Origin: Gemmatimonadota bacterium
Lineage (GTDB): Bacteria; Gemmatimonadota; Gemmatimonadetes; Palauibacterales; Palauibacteraceae
NCBI GenBank assembly: GCA_022825725.1
Contig: JAJDWE010000033.1
Coordinates: 23,926-87,925, forward strand
Direction: 5' to 3'
Length of the DNA: 64,000 nt
Both the position numbers and the translations under genes were made by a program. The notes beneath the pieces are model-generated. The model had not been told where the DNA came from. It made no database searches and saw only the letters and a program-made list of their open reading frames with translations. Within the stretch, counting starts at the first letter, position 1. Every line of letters begins with the position of its first letter. Below, in pieces: positions 1 through 8,783 of this stretch.

Positions 1-135
1 TATCCGGACTCCGACGCCTCGCTCGGGCGGGTCAATCTTGTCATCCGATCGTCCGATGGACGGATGGCGACGGACGCCGAACCGGTATCGGAGCCGCCGG
101 CCGAACTGAGGCAGCTCATCGAGGAAGGGGTGTAG
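1..135 (+). CDS. sdhA: C-terminal fragment, probably succinate dehydrogenase/fumarate reductase flavoprotein subunit (truncated by window edge)
   Basis: Open frame 1 from base 1 to TAG at 133-135 (…AELRQLIEEGV*), directly upstream of sdhB; identity inferred from operon context. Confidence 0.5.
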   Translation, partial: YPDSDASLGRVNLVIRSSDGRMATDAEPVSEPPAELRQLIEEGV

Positions 136-139
136 CGAG

Positions 140-880
140 GTGGCGGAACGAACTTTCCAGGTCTACCGCGGGTCCGACGACGAGGGACGGCTCGAGTCCT
201 ACACGGTGGAGACCGACCAGGGCATGGTCGTGCTGGACGCGATCCACCGCATCCAGGCGGAACACGCGCCGGATCTCGCGGTGCGCTGGAACTGCAAGGC
301 CGGCAAGTGCGGATCCTGCAGCTGCGAGGTCAACGGGCGGCCTCGCCTGACGTGCATGACCCGACTTTCCGACTACGGCGAGGACGAACCGATCACGGTC
401 ACGCCCATGAAGGCCTTCCCCGTCATCAAGGACCTCGTCACCGACGTCTCACAGGCGTACCGAAACAACGCCTCCATCCCGCGTTTCAAGCCGCGCCCCC
501 GCGATGCGGACGACGGCTGGCGCATGCAGCAGTACGAGATCGACCGGGCGCAGGAAATGAGGAAGTGCATCGAGTGTTTCCTCTGCCAGGACGTCTGCCA
601 CGTCCTCCGGTCGCACGGGAAGCACGAGGAATTCATCGGCCCCACCTACCTCGTGAGAACGGCCGGATACAGCCTCAATCCGATCGATGTGGAGGACCGG
701 AGCGAGTTCCTCCGGGACGCGGGAGGACTCGGCTACTGCAACATCACGAAGTGCTGCACGGAAGTGTGCCCCGAGCACATCACGATCACGGACAACGCGA
801 TCATCCCCCTCAAGGAGCGGGTCGTCGACCGCTTCTACGACCCGCTGAAGGCGCTCGTGAGACTCGTGCGGCGGCGCTAG
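140..880 (+). CDS. sdhB: Succinate dehydrogenase/fumarate reductase iron-sulfur subunit
   Basis: 2Fe-2S motif CKAGKCGSCSC and two C-terminal Cys clusters (CIECFLCQDVC, CNITKCCTEVCP). Confidence 0.9.
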   Translation: MAERTFQVYRGSDDEGRLESYTVETDQGMVVLDAIHRIQAEHAPDLAVRWNCKAGKCGSCSCEVNGRPRLTCMTRLSDYGEDEPITVTPMKAFPVIKDLVTDVSQAYRNNASIPRFKPRPRDADDGWRMQQYEIDRAQEMRKCIECFLCQDVCHVLRSHGKHEEFIGPTYLVRTAGYSLNPIDVEDRSEFLRDAGGLGYCNITKCCTEVCPEHITITDNAIIPLKERVVDRFYDPLKALVRLVRRR

Positions 881-920
881 CAGTCCGTGGCAACACCCGG
901 CACCGCCGCCGGGACCGGGC

Positions 921-1382
921 TCAGCCGAAGTCTTCGACGTTCAACACGTGCATGCCGGCAATCCGCCGAAGTCCCGAGCCCGACGTGAGATACACCTCGG
1001 CGCCCGAAACGAGCGCCGTTGCAATCTGCAGGGCCCGTTCCGGCCGACCTCCAAGCTGCGCTCGTACTTCGGCGGCCTGGATGGCGATCTCGGGGCCGGC
1101 CGACACGATCTCCAGCCGAGGATAGAGGCGCATGTTCCGCGCCACATCGCGCGCCGACGCCGGCTTTCCCTGCCGATACACCTCGGCGAGGATCTGGTAC
1201 AGAGTCAGACTCGACGTCTGGGCCCTGATGCCGCCGCTCGCAATGCCCGAGAAGACGACATCCGTTTGTCTCGTTGGGCTCCTGCCGATCAGGTGAAGAG
1301 CGAACACGCGAGCGTCGACGTGAACGAGTTCGGCCGCGGTCAGGTGTTCCTCGAGACCCGCGGGGTTCGCCGCCTCCACCAA
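921..1382 (-). CDS. PIN-domain (VapC-like) protein, possibly catalytically degenerate
   Basis: PIN-like layout HVDARVFALH … ILAEVYR … RALQIATALVSGAEVYLTS; directly downstream of an AbrB-type antitoxin. Confidence 0.7.
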   Translation of the reverse strand: MVEAANPAGLEEHLTAAELVHVDARVFALHLIGRSPTRQTDVVFSGIASGGIRAQTSSLTLYQILAEVYRQGKPASARDVARNMRLYPRLEIVSAGPEIAIQAAEVRAQLGGRPERALQIATALVSGAEVYLTSGSGLRRIAGMHVLNVEDFG

Positions 1383-1604
1383 TCAGGCTTCCTCGAGTTC
1401 GGGCCAGAGACCGCCGGCGTCGACTACGTCCCGAAGCAGGCCCCTTAGTCGATCGTCGTCGTCCGGCGGCAGCCTTTCCATCCTCACGGTCTCGCCGTCG
1501 ACGGACACCGCGAGCCGGTCCCCGGGTGCGAGGCCGAGCGCCTCCCGGGCGGCTTTTGGAACCACGATCTGGTTCTTGGTGCTCATCTTTACCGAAACGA
1601 CCAT
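1383..1604 (-). CDS. AbrB/SpoVT-type antitoxin (VapB-like)
   Basis: MVVSVKMSTKNQIVVPKAAREALGLAPGDRLAV, swapped-hairpin AbrB signature; abuts the PIN gene. Confidence 0.8.
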   Translation of the reverse strand: MVVSVKMSTKNQIVVPKAAREALGLAPGDRLAVSVDGETVRMERLPPDDDDRLRGLLRDVVDAGGLWPELEEA

Positions 1605-1676
1605 ACGTCGAACTCTAACCCTTTACCATGTCGCTTGGCAATGGGACAGCCAAAGCGGGATGGGCGGACGGTCCGG

Positions 1677-2663
1677 TCAGTTGAACAGCCAGACGAGCAC
1701 GATGTAGGCGATATAGAGCAGCAGGAGCAGCCCGCCCTCCCACCTCTGCACCGTGCCCCGGTGCAGCGCGAGCGGGATGAGGATCACGGAGAAGGCCAGG
1801 GCCGGAAGCACATACCCGACGACGATGGTTGGATGGAGGACGAGCGGACGAACGAGGGCGGCGGTGCCGAGTACAAGGCCGAGATTGAACACGTTCGAGC
1901 CGATCACGTTTCCGATCGCGATGTCCCCCATTCGCCGGAAGGCGGCCACGAGCGTGGAAGCCAACTCCGGAAGCGAGGTGCCGACCGCAATCATGGTGGC
2001 GGCGATCACCGCTTCCGGGACGGCGAGCGACCTGGCGATCCCCTCCGCGCCCTCCAGCAGCCACTTCGCGCCGTACGCGAGACAGGGCAGGCCGAGACCG
2101 ATCCGTACGAGCGACCACCAGACGCCCGGCGCTGCGGCCGCGGACTCCCCGGCGTCGGTCCCGGCATCCGGCCGATGCCCGTCAGGAGCGGGAGCGGCAG
2201 CCGCCTTCCCGAACAGGCCCACTCGTTCCCACTTCAGGAGGAAGAGCAGGTAGAGGGCCCAGCCGGATACGAGCACGAATCCGTCCAGGCGGCCGACGGC
2301 GTCGTTGAGCGACAGCACCATCACCAGGGAGAGTACGATGATGACGAGGGGCGTCTCGCGCACGATGACCCGGCGGTGGACCTGGATCGGCCGAATCAGG
2401 GCGCCGACGCCCACGATCAGGCCTACGTTCGCGGCCGTGGAGCCCATGACGTTGCCGACGGCTACGCCCGGCTGGCCCTCCAGGGACGCAAGCGCGCTTA
2501 CGACCAGTTCCGGGGCCGAAGTGCCGAAAGCGACCACCGTCAGGCCGACGACGAGCGGGCTGACGCCGAATCTCTGCGCCAGACCGGCGGCGCCGCGAAC
2601 GAGCCAGTCTGCGCCGAGCGTCAGGGGCACGAACGCGAAGGCGAAGAGGAGGGTGTCCCTCAT
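1677..2663 (-). CDS. Calcium/sodium antiporter (CaCA family, YrbG-like)
   Basis: Two repeated GTSAPELVVSALAS / GTSLPELASTLVAA alpha-repeats in a multi-TM protein. Confidence 0.88.
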   Translation of the reverse strand: MRDTLLFAFAFVPLTLGADWLVRGAAGLAQRFGVSPLVVGLTVVAFGTSAPELVVSALASLEGQPGVAVGNVMGSTAANVGLIVGVGALIRPIQVHRRVIVRETPLVIIVLSLVMVLSLNDAVGRLDGFVLVSGWALYLLFLLKWERVGLFGKAAAAPAPDGHRPDAGTDAGESAAAAPGVWWSLVRIGLGLPCLAYGAKWLLEGAEGIARSLAVPEAVIAATMIAVGTSLPELASTLVAAFRRMGDIAIGNVIGSNVFNLGLVLGTAALVRPLVLHPTIVVGYVLPALAFSVILIPLALHRGTVQRWEGGLLLLLYIAYIVLVWLFN

Positions 2664-2753
2664 CCGCGGTTACGGGATTCCGTCAAGCGGATCGCCCGCC
2701 CCGGCACGGTGCGACCGCTGCGGTCGGGAGACCGGGCGGGCGAAACCCTCTCT

Positions 2754-3206
2754 TCAGTTGCGCCCGGCCGCGCGCTGAGGCTTCGGCGGCTGGATCGACG
2801 GGGACGCACCCTTGTGCGGGGAGCCGGTCGGCTTTTCGTCCGCGGCCTTTGCCGTCATGTGCAGACGACCCTCGATCTGGCCACCCTCCTCGAGTTTCAC
2901 CCGGCGGCTCCGAATATCGCCCTCGATCTTGCAGGTTTCCTGCAACTCCACGCGGCTGGCTCCCGCGACGGTCCCTATGACGGTACCGGCCACGACGACA
3001 TCCTGTGTCTCGATATCGCCCGTAATGCGACCGTCCTTGCCGACGACAACGGATTTCGTTGCCTTGATCGAGCCTTCAACCTTGCCTTCGACCCGGACCG
3101 TCCCATCGCACATCACATCCCCGAGGATCGTCATTCCGGGCGCGACGACCGAAACGACGTCGCTCAGCTCGCGGGTGGGTCCGCCATGTCGAGAATCTCT
3201 AGCCAT
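2754..3206 (-). CDS. Bactofilin (polymer-forming cytoskeletal protein)
   Basis: Beta-helical repeats GDVMCDGTVRVEGKVEGSI…GRITGDIETQDVVVAGTVIG…CKIEGDI. Confidence 0.88.
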   Translation of the reverse strand: MARDSRHGGPTRELSDVVSVVAPGMTILGDVMCDGTVRVEGKVEGSIKATKSVVVGKDGRITGDIETQDVVVAGTVIGTVAGASRVELQETCKIEGDIRSRRVKLEEGGQIEGRLHMTAKAADEKPTGSPHKGASPSIQPPKPQRAAGRN

Positions 3207-3218
3207 TTGCTCCTATCC

Positions 3219-4031
3219 TTACTCCGGTTGTCTCTCCGCCGGGGCCGCGGTGTTGTCCCGACCGCTGAGGTCCGCCACCAGCGACAGAGGGTCCAATAGT
3301 GCGCCGTTCCGGGCGAGTTCCAGGTGGAGGTGGGGAGCCGAGGATCTTCCCGTGTTCCCTGTGAGGGCGATGACCTCGAGTCGCTCCACCGCGTCGCCGG
3401 CCGCGGCGAACAGCCAGGCGTTGTGGCCATACAATGACGTTAGCCCATCGGCGTGCGCAATCCGCAGGAATTTTCCGTAGATCGGGTCTTCCCCCGCCTC
3501 CTCGACCCGTCCCGCCTGGATGGCCCGGACGTACGACCCCGTCGGTACCGCGATGTCCAACCCGGTATGCCCGTCTCGCGAATAGTCCGGCCGTGAGCCG
3601 AAGTGACGGGTGACGAAGCCACGCTGCGTCAGGGGCCAGGCCGGCGTCGCCGTCTCTGCCGAGGTCCGTGCCCGAACCTCCATGTCTCCCCTCGGGACGA
3701 CGTTCACCGGCAGGGACTCGGCCGGCCGTCCCGCGGTCACTGCATCCTGCAGAAGACCGAACTCCTGCTCGAGTTCGTTCAGTCGGCCCGCCAACTGGCT
3801 CATCCGTTCGCGCTCGCTCTCGAGCGTCGCGAGTTCCGCTTCCAGCTCGAGTATGCGATTGGACTCGACCCGGGAAGCCGTCAGGAAGCCCCCCAGAAAC
3901 CCCAGGCCGCACAGGCCGACGATCGTGCCCGCCACCGAAAGAAGCACCCGCGGACGACCAAGTGGCAGGGATCGTACGTGCCGCCCGTCCCGTCGGACCA
4001 GCTGCACCGTCCATTGCCGGAGGGCCGTCAT
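3219..4031 (-). CDS. M23 family metallopeptidase with N-terminal TM and coiled coil
   Basis: HTGLDIAVPTGSYVRAIQAGRV … HLHLEL LytM motifs. Confidence 0.88.
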   Translation of the reverse strand: MTALRQWTVQLVRRDGRHVRSLPLGRPRVLLSVAGTIVGLCGLGFLGGFLTASRVESNRILELEAELATLESERERMSQLAGRLNELEQEFGLLQDAVTAGRPAESLPVNVVPRGDMEVRARTSAETATPAWPLTQRGFVTRHFGSRPDYSRDGHTGLDIAVPTGSYVRAIQAGRVEEAGEDPIYGKFLRIAHADGLTSLYGHNAWLFAAAGDAVERLEVIALTGNTGRSSAPHLHLELARNGALLDPLSLVADLSGRDNTAAPAERQPE

Positions 4032-4924
4032 TCGCGAAGCTCCGCCGCGAGTTCGTCGCCACCCATCAAGGCCAGGAGCCGAAGAAAATCATCCGTGTCG
4101 TGGAAACGCACGACGACCTCGCCCGCTCCATCCGACCGCGTCCGGATCCGCACCTGGGTTCCGAACCCTCGCTCAAGCCCGAGTTCGGCCCGTCTCACAA
4201 TGGGGTCGCCCGACCCTGTCGGCTTTCTCCGCCTGGTCTTCCGCCCCCGGCGTTGCGCCGGGCGGCCTCGGCGGACGCGACGTTCCGTCTCCCGCACGGA
4301 CCACCCCCCCTCCACCGCTTCCAGAGCGGCGCGGGTTTGCTCTTCAGGTGTGGACAACGTCAGGAGGGCCCGGCCGTGACCCGCGGACAGTTTCCCTTTC
4401 GCGAGCAGACCCAGCACCGCTTCCGGCAGGGCGAGCAGTCGCAGAGCGTTTGCCACGGTTGACCTGTCCCGCCCCACATGCCGCCCCACTTCTTCCTGCG
4501 TCAGATCGAAGTCCTCCATAAGTCGACGATACCCTCGAGCTTCTTCAAGTGCTGACAGGTCATGGCGTTGGAGATTTTCGACGAGAGCCACGACCAGCAT
4601 CTGTTCGTCGTCCAGCTCCCGAACCAGCGCCGGAACCGATGTCCATCCAAGACTCTGAATCGCCCGGAATCGTCGCTCGCCCACGACGATCTCGAACGTC
4701 TCCCCTACGGGTCTGACGACGACAGGTTGCAGCAGGCCGTTCTCGCGGATGGAGGCCGCGAGTTCCGCGAGGCGGTCCGGATCGAAGTCGCCACGTGGCT
4801 GAAACGGGTTCGCCTGGATGGCTTCGACCGGAATCTCCGCTTCCGCCGAAACCCCTTCCGTTCCGAGGTTTTCGCTCAGCAGGGCCCCAAGCCCCTTCCC
4901 GAGACGGCGGTCGCTCCGGGGCAC
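4028..4924 (-). CDS. parB: Chromosome partitioning protein ParB
   Basis: IQANPFQPRGDFD, GERRFRA, HTH and adjacent ParA. Confidence 0.93.
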   Translation of the reverse strand: MPRSDRRLGKGLGALLSENLGTEGVSAEAEIPVEAIQANPFQPRGDFDPDRLAELAASIRENGLLQPVVVRPVGETFEIVVGERRFRAIQSLGWTSVPALVRELDDEQMLVVALVENLQRHDLSALEEARGYRRLMEDFDLTQEEVGRHVGRDRSTVANALRLLALPEAVLGLLAKGKLSAGHGRALLTLSTPEEQTRAALEAVEGGWSVRETERRVRRGRPAQRRGRKTRRRKPTGSGDPIVRRAELGLERGFGTQVRIRTRSDGAGEVVVRFHDTDDFLRLLALMGGDELAAELRE

Positions 4925-4926
4925 GC

Positions 4927-5700
4927 CTACGGACTCCTGTGCCGATCAATCAGTTCCCGGGCCAGGCTCAGGTATCCGCGGGCTCCGCTCGACAGGACAT
5001 CGTACAGGGCGATCGGTTCTCCGAAGCTGGGGGCCTCGGCCAGTCGGATGTTCCTCGGGATCATGGTGTCGAAGACCTTGCCTCCGAAGTACTCACGCGC
5101 CTCGGCGGCCACCTGTTTGGCCAGGTTGAGGCGTGAATCGTACATCGTCAACAGCACCCCCTCGATCTCGAGTTCCGGGTTGATGCTGCGTTGCACCAGC
5201 CGCACGGTGTTCAGGAGCTGGCTCAGCCCCTCCAACGCATAGAACTCACACTGAATCGGGATGAGCACGGCGTTCGCCGCGGCCAGTGCGTTCAGCGTGA
5301 GGAGCCCGAGGGACGGCGGTGAGTCGATCAGGATGTACTCGAAGTCATCCTGCAGCGCCTCGATCTTCCGGCCGAGGATGCGCTGGCGGTCCGACCGATC
5401 GATCAGTTCCACCTCCGCACCGGTCAGGTCTCGGCTCGCGGACACCACGGACAGACAGGGGAAGTGGACTTCCGGCCGCACGGCGGCCTGAAGCGGTTGT
5501 CCGTTTACGAGACAGTCGTAGACGCTGGGGACGTCTCCATCCTTGCGCAGTCCGAACCCGGATGTCGCGTTGCCCTGCGGGTCGCAATCGATGACGAGCG
5601 TGTTGCGCTCCGCGATCGCCAGCGAGGCACCGAGGTTGATCGCCGTGGTGGTCTTGCCGACCCCGCCCTTCTGATTTGCAATCGCGATCACCCGGCCCAA
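4927..5700 (-). CDS. parA: Chromosome partitioning ATPase ParA (TTG start at 5700 preferred over the long ORF)
   Basis: Deviant Walker A KGGVGKTTTAINLGASLA; TTG-GGC-CGG-GTG gives MGRVIAIANQKGG, the usual ParA N-terminus. Confidence 0.92.
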   Translation of the reverse strand: MGRVIAIANQKGGVGKTTTAINLGASLAIAERNTLVIDCDPQGNATSGFGLRKDGDVPSVYDCLVNGQPLQAAVRPEVHFPCLSVVSASRDLTGAEVELIDRSDRQRILGRKIEALQDDFEYILIDSPPSLGLLTLNALAAANAVLIPIQCEFYALEGLSQLLNTVRLVQRSINPELEIEGVLLTMYDSRLNLAKQVAAEAREYFGGKVFDTMIPRNIRLAEAPSFGEPIALYDVLSSGARGYLSLARELIDRHRSP

Positions 5701-5910
5701 ATCGATCCGCCCCTCGCTGATCGCCGCACCTGGCGACGTGAACCGACACGCACTGTAAGCGTATGACTCGTAACGAAATAATGTCATGACGCCCGAGCGC
5801 GACAAAAGGGTCTTCGCGCAGCGGAGCGTCATCTCACGTGAGGTGGTCCAATATACGCCGCTCTCGTGACCCGGGCGAACCTGGTGTACTGCCGCAAAAA
5901 CCGGTGGACC

Positions 5911-5926
5911 CGTTTCACGTGAAACA
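5911..5926. promoter_or_regulatory. parS: parS site 1 (CGTTTCACGTGAAACA)
   Basis: 15/16 match to TGTTTCACGTGAAACA; adjacent to parAB. Confidence 0.95.
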
Positions 5927-5978
5927 TGCGAGGGAGGTCGTGACGACAGGCCAATGCGGCTCCCGGCGAAGGAACGAG

Positions 5979-6821
5979 ATGTTTCACGTGAAACCATCGC
6001 TCGCCGTCGACGCGCCCCTTGCAGGTGGGTACGCCGGGAAAGAGCTTCGTCCTCCACTCGCCGCAGTTCAGCTCCGATCCACCCGTTTTCGGGAGGCCGA
6101 TATCTCCACAACGATCCCCGCGACCGACCGACTGATCCTCGCGCTGGATGTACCGACCGCTTCAGAGGCGCGAGAGATCGTCGACTCGCTGGCCGATGCC
6201 GTTTCCTTCTACAAGATCGGCCTGGAGCTCTTCCTGTCGGGCGGCTACTTCGAGCTCGCCGACTGGCTTCGCTCGAGGGACAAGAAGGTCTTTGCCGACC
6301 TCAAACTCTTCGACGTTCCACAGACCGTTCGCTCCGCCGTCCGCCAACTCCGGACCCGGGACGTCGATTTCGTCACGGTACACGGCAACGATGCGATCCT
6401 CCGTGCGGCGTGCGACGCGGCTGCGGGGGACCTCGGCATCCTCGCGGTCACCGTTCTCACGAGTCTCGACCGGGCCGACATGGACGACCTCGGCTTTGAC
6501 GCCGACATCGGAGCTGTCGTCCTGTCGCGAGCCCGTCGGGCGGAGAGCATCGGGTGCGCCGGCGTCATCAGCTCCGGTCACGAGGCCGCTCGAATTCGCT
6601 CCGCGGTGTCTCAACGGTTTCGCGTCGTCGTCCCCGGCATCCGCGCGGCGACGGATGCCGGGACCGATGACCAGAAACGGACCGTCGATGTGGAGACGGC
6701 GTTCGAAGCCGGGGCGGATTACATCGTGATGGGACGACCTATCCGAAACGCTCCGGATCCCGCACGGGCGGCGGCGGCCGTTCAGGAGAGAATAGCCGCC
6801 TGGTTTGGAGCGGCCGGCTAA
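5979..6821 (+). CDS. pyrF: Orotidine 5'-phosphate decarboxylase (start uncertain; homology begins near 6102)
   Basis: LILALDVPTASEA, DLKLFDVP, VTVHG, VVPGIR, YIVMGRPI. Confidence 0.9.
   Translation: MFHVKPSLAVDAPLAGGYAGKELRPPLAAVQLRSTRFREADISTTIPATDRLILALDVPTASEAREIVDSLADAVSFYKIGLELFLSGGYFELADWLRSRDKKVFADLKLFDVPQTVRSAVRQLRTRDVDFVTVHGNDAILRAACDAAAGDLGILAVTVLTSLDRADMDDLGFDADIGAVVLSRARRAESIGCAGVISSGHEAARIRSAVSQRFRVVVPGIRAATDAGTDDQKRTVDVETAFEAGADYIVMGRPIRNAPDPARAAAAVQERIAAWFGAAG
5980..5995. promoter_or_regulatory. parS: parS site 2 (TGTTTCACGTGAAACC)
   Basis: 15/16 match to TGTTTCACGTGAAACA. Confidence 0.95.
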
Positions 6822-7039
6822 CCGACACCCTGCCGGATACACCGTAACTCATTATCACACATAGTATTACGGTCATTGCCGACACACAGCCCCCCCGTGG
6901 CCTCCCTACGGCTTGACGCGGCGTTGAGACCGGGTGGCGATTCTTGTCCCGCCACGTCCCCATGAAGCACGGGGCACCTTTCCTTCGTACGGGTGTACGT
7001 CCACGTGCACCCAGTCTTGCCCACCGGAGCCGTGATGCA

Positions 7040-7837
7040 ATGATAGAGCTTCCCGATGTTGAGCGAATGATCGAGCGCATTGCCGGTTACACGACCGGCA
7101 AAACGATCTCCATCATCCGGATCGACGACCCGGATGTCGCATCAATCGAGCGCGACATCGTCGAGAATCACCTTGAGAACCACGCAGTGGATTCCGTTGA
7201 ACGCCACGGTCGCTACGTCGTTCTCCGCTTCCGTTCCGACTACAGCCTCATGTTCGACATGGGCGATGACGGTCTCCTGCGCCTCGAGTCCCAGACCGCG
7301 CCTCCGACCGACCGGACGCGGATCCGGTTCCAGTTCGCGGCCGGCCGGGAACTCCGTTTCTCGTCGTCCGGATCCCAGGGGACGGTCCAGGCCGTGGCCG
7401 GAAGCGAGTTCAACGAGAAGGGATCGCTCCAGAGTCTGGGGGTCGACCCGCTGAGCGACGACCTGACGCTGGCGCGCTTCGAAGCGCTTGCGGAGGGGAA
7501 TGCCCGCTCCTCCATCAAGGGTTTTCTCCTGAACCAGAAAGCGATCGCGGGGATCGGCAACGACTATGCCGATGAGATCTGCTTCCAGGCCGGCGTACGC
7601 CCGGACCGTCGCGTCGGCCAACTGGAGCCCGAGCAGCTCGACCGGCTTCACCGTTACCTGAAGCGGGTCCTGAGGCGGGCCACGCTTCACTGGAGCGCCG
7701 CGCATTCCGATCCGGGGTGGCTGATCAACTCACGCTCGTCAGGCGGCCCCTGTCCGCGATGCCGACATGCGTTGACGTCCCTCCGCGTGACCGGCCGGAA
7801 GACCGTGCTCTGCCCGAGGTGTCAGGCAGCCGCCTGA
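7040..7837 (+). CDS. Fpg/Nei-family DNA glycosylase-like protein with Ile at position 2
   Basis: MIELPDVE N-terminus, FLLNQKAIAGIGNDYADEICFQAGVRPDR, C-terminal zinc finger CPRC…CPRC. Confidence 0.82.
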   Translation: MIELPDVERMIERIAGYTTGKTISIIRIDDPDVASIERDIVENHLENHAVDSVERHGRYVVLRFRSDYSLMFDMGDDGLLRLESQTAPPTDRTRIRFQFAAGRELRFSSSGSQGTVQAVAGSEFNEKGSLQSLGVDPLSDDLTLARFEALAEGNARSSIKGFLLNQKAIAGIGNDYADEICFQAGVRPDRRVGQLEPEQLDRLHRYLKRVLRRATLHWSAAHSDPGWLINSRSSGGPCPRCRHALTSLRVTGRKTVLCPRCQAAA

Positions 7838-7920
7838 AGCTCCAGCGCATCTCGGCCGGCGGCCCGGCCGGCCACGGCCTGCCGGGCCGCTTCCGGGCGG
7901 TGCGTGCCCGGACTGTCGAC

Positions 7921-8745
7921 GTGCGCGCCCTCGTGGTCTGCTTCCTCATGGCGGCACCCTTCGTTGCGGCTGGTCCCCTCGCCGCCCAGGCGAGGAGCAG
8001 CCCCGAACCCGGAATCCGGGACCCGAACGGCCATCCTTTCCGCACGCCCTCAAGCTCCCCCCTCGAGCCCGTACATCGTCTTGCGCTGCTGAGCGCGACG
8101 CGCGACTCCCTCCGTGACGGCATTGCCCTCGCGGACATCGGCGACCGCTTCGGGTTCTGGATCCGGCGCGATCCGGACGGGGAGGTCGAAGTCGCAGGAG
8201 CCATTCACGGAGGGGCGTTCTCCCGCTTCGACCTCGAAGGTCCGGATCAGGCCCTCATCGAAGTGCACTACCGGATCGGCGTCCTCCTCCGCGCGCGTTT
8301 CGGCGAGGTCGCGGCTCGGGCCGAACTCTATCACGTGAGTTCGCATCTCGGGGACGAATTTCTCCTGGACACCGGCATCCGTCCCATCAGCACGAGCCGC
8401 GAGGGAATGGAACTCATGCTCCAGGGATCTCCGGCGTCGGGCCTCACCGTCTACGGAGGCCCGGGCGTGCTGCTGCGCGCCACGCCGGACTTCGAGCCTC
8501 TTTCGCTGCGGGCGGGCGCCGCCTGGGAGTCCGCGCCGGGCGGGCGGGCGCGGTTCCATGCCTCGGTCGACTACTTCGGCTGGGCGGAACTCGACTGGAA
8601 GCCTGCCGTTGCGGCGGAACTCGGGGCTGCGCTGGCTCGGGGGACGCGGGTCGGATTGCTCCTGGGCTTCGGTCCTTCCCGCGCGGAGCAGTTCCTCCGG
8701 CAATCCGAGCGCCTGGTCGGGCTTTCCATCTCCCACGTGCGGTGA
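7921..8745 (+). CDS. DUF1207-like exported protein (GTG start)
   Basis: Signal peptide MRALVVCFLMAAPFVAAGPLAAQ; ADIGDRFGFWI, AELYHVSSHLGDEFLL. Confidence 0.65.
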   Translation: MRALVVCFLMAAPFVAAGPLAAQARSSPEPGIRDPNGHPFRTPSSSPLEPVHRLALLSATRDSLRDGIALADIGDRFGFWIRRDPDGEVEVAGAIHGGAFSRFDLEGPDQALIEVHYRIGVLLRARFGEVAARAELYHVSSHLGDEFLLDTGIRPISTSREGMELMLQGSPASGLTVYGGPGVLLRATPDFEPLSLRAGAAWESAPGGRARFHASVDYFGWAELDWKPAVAAELGAALARGTRVGLLLGFGPSRAEQFLRQSERLVGLSISHVR

Positions 8746-8783
8746 CCGAGGCGGCGCCGACGCCCCTCTCGCGTGTCCCGACG

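Noticed and set aside
1635-3299. 554-aa plus-strand ORF
   Set aside because: Antisense to well-supported exchanger and bactofilin genes; low-complexity composition.
5900-6000. Apparent conserved peptide motifs VSRET (minus) and FHVK (plus) in ORFs around parA/pyrF
   Set aside because: They are translations of the two parS sites (GTTTCACGTGAAAC), not protein motifs; the long parA ORF N-terminus is therefore not accepted.
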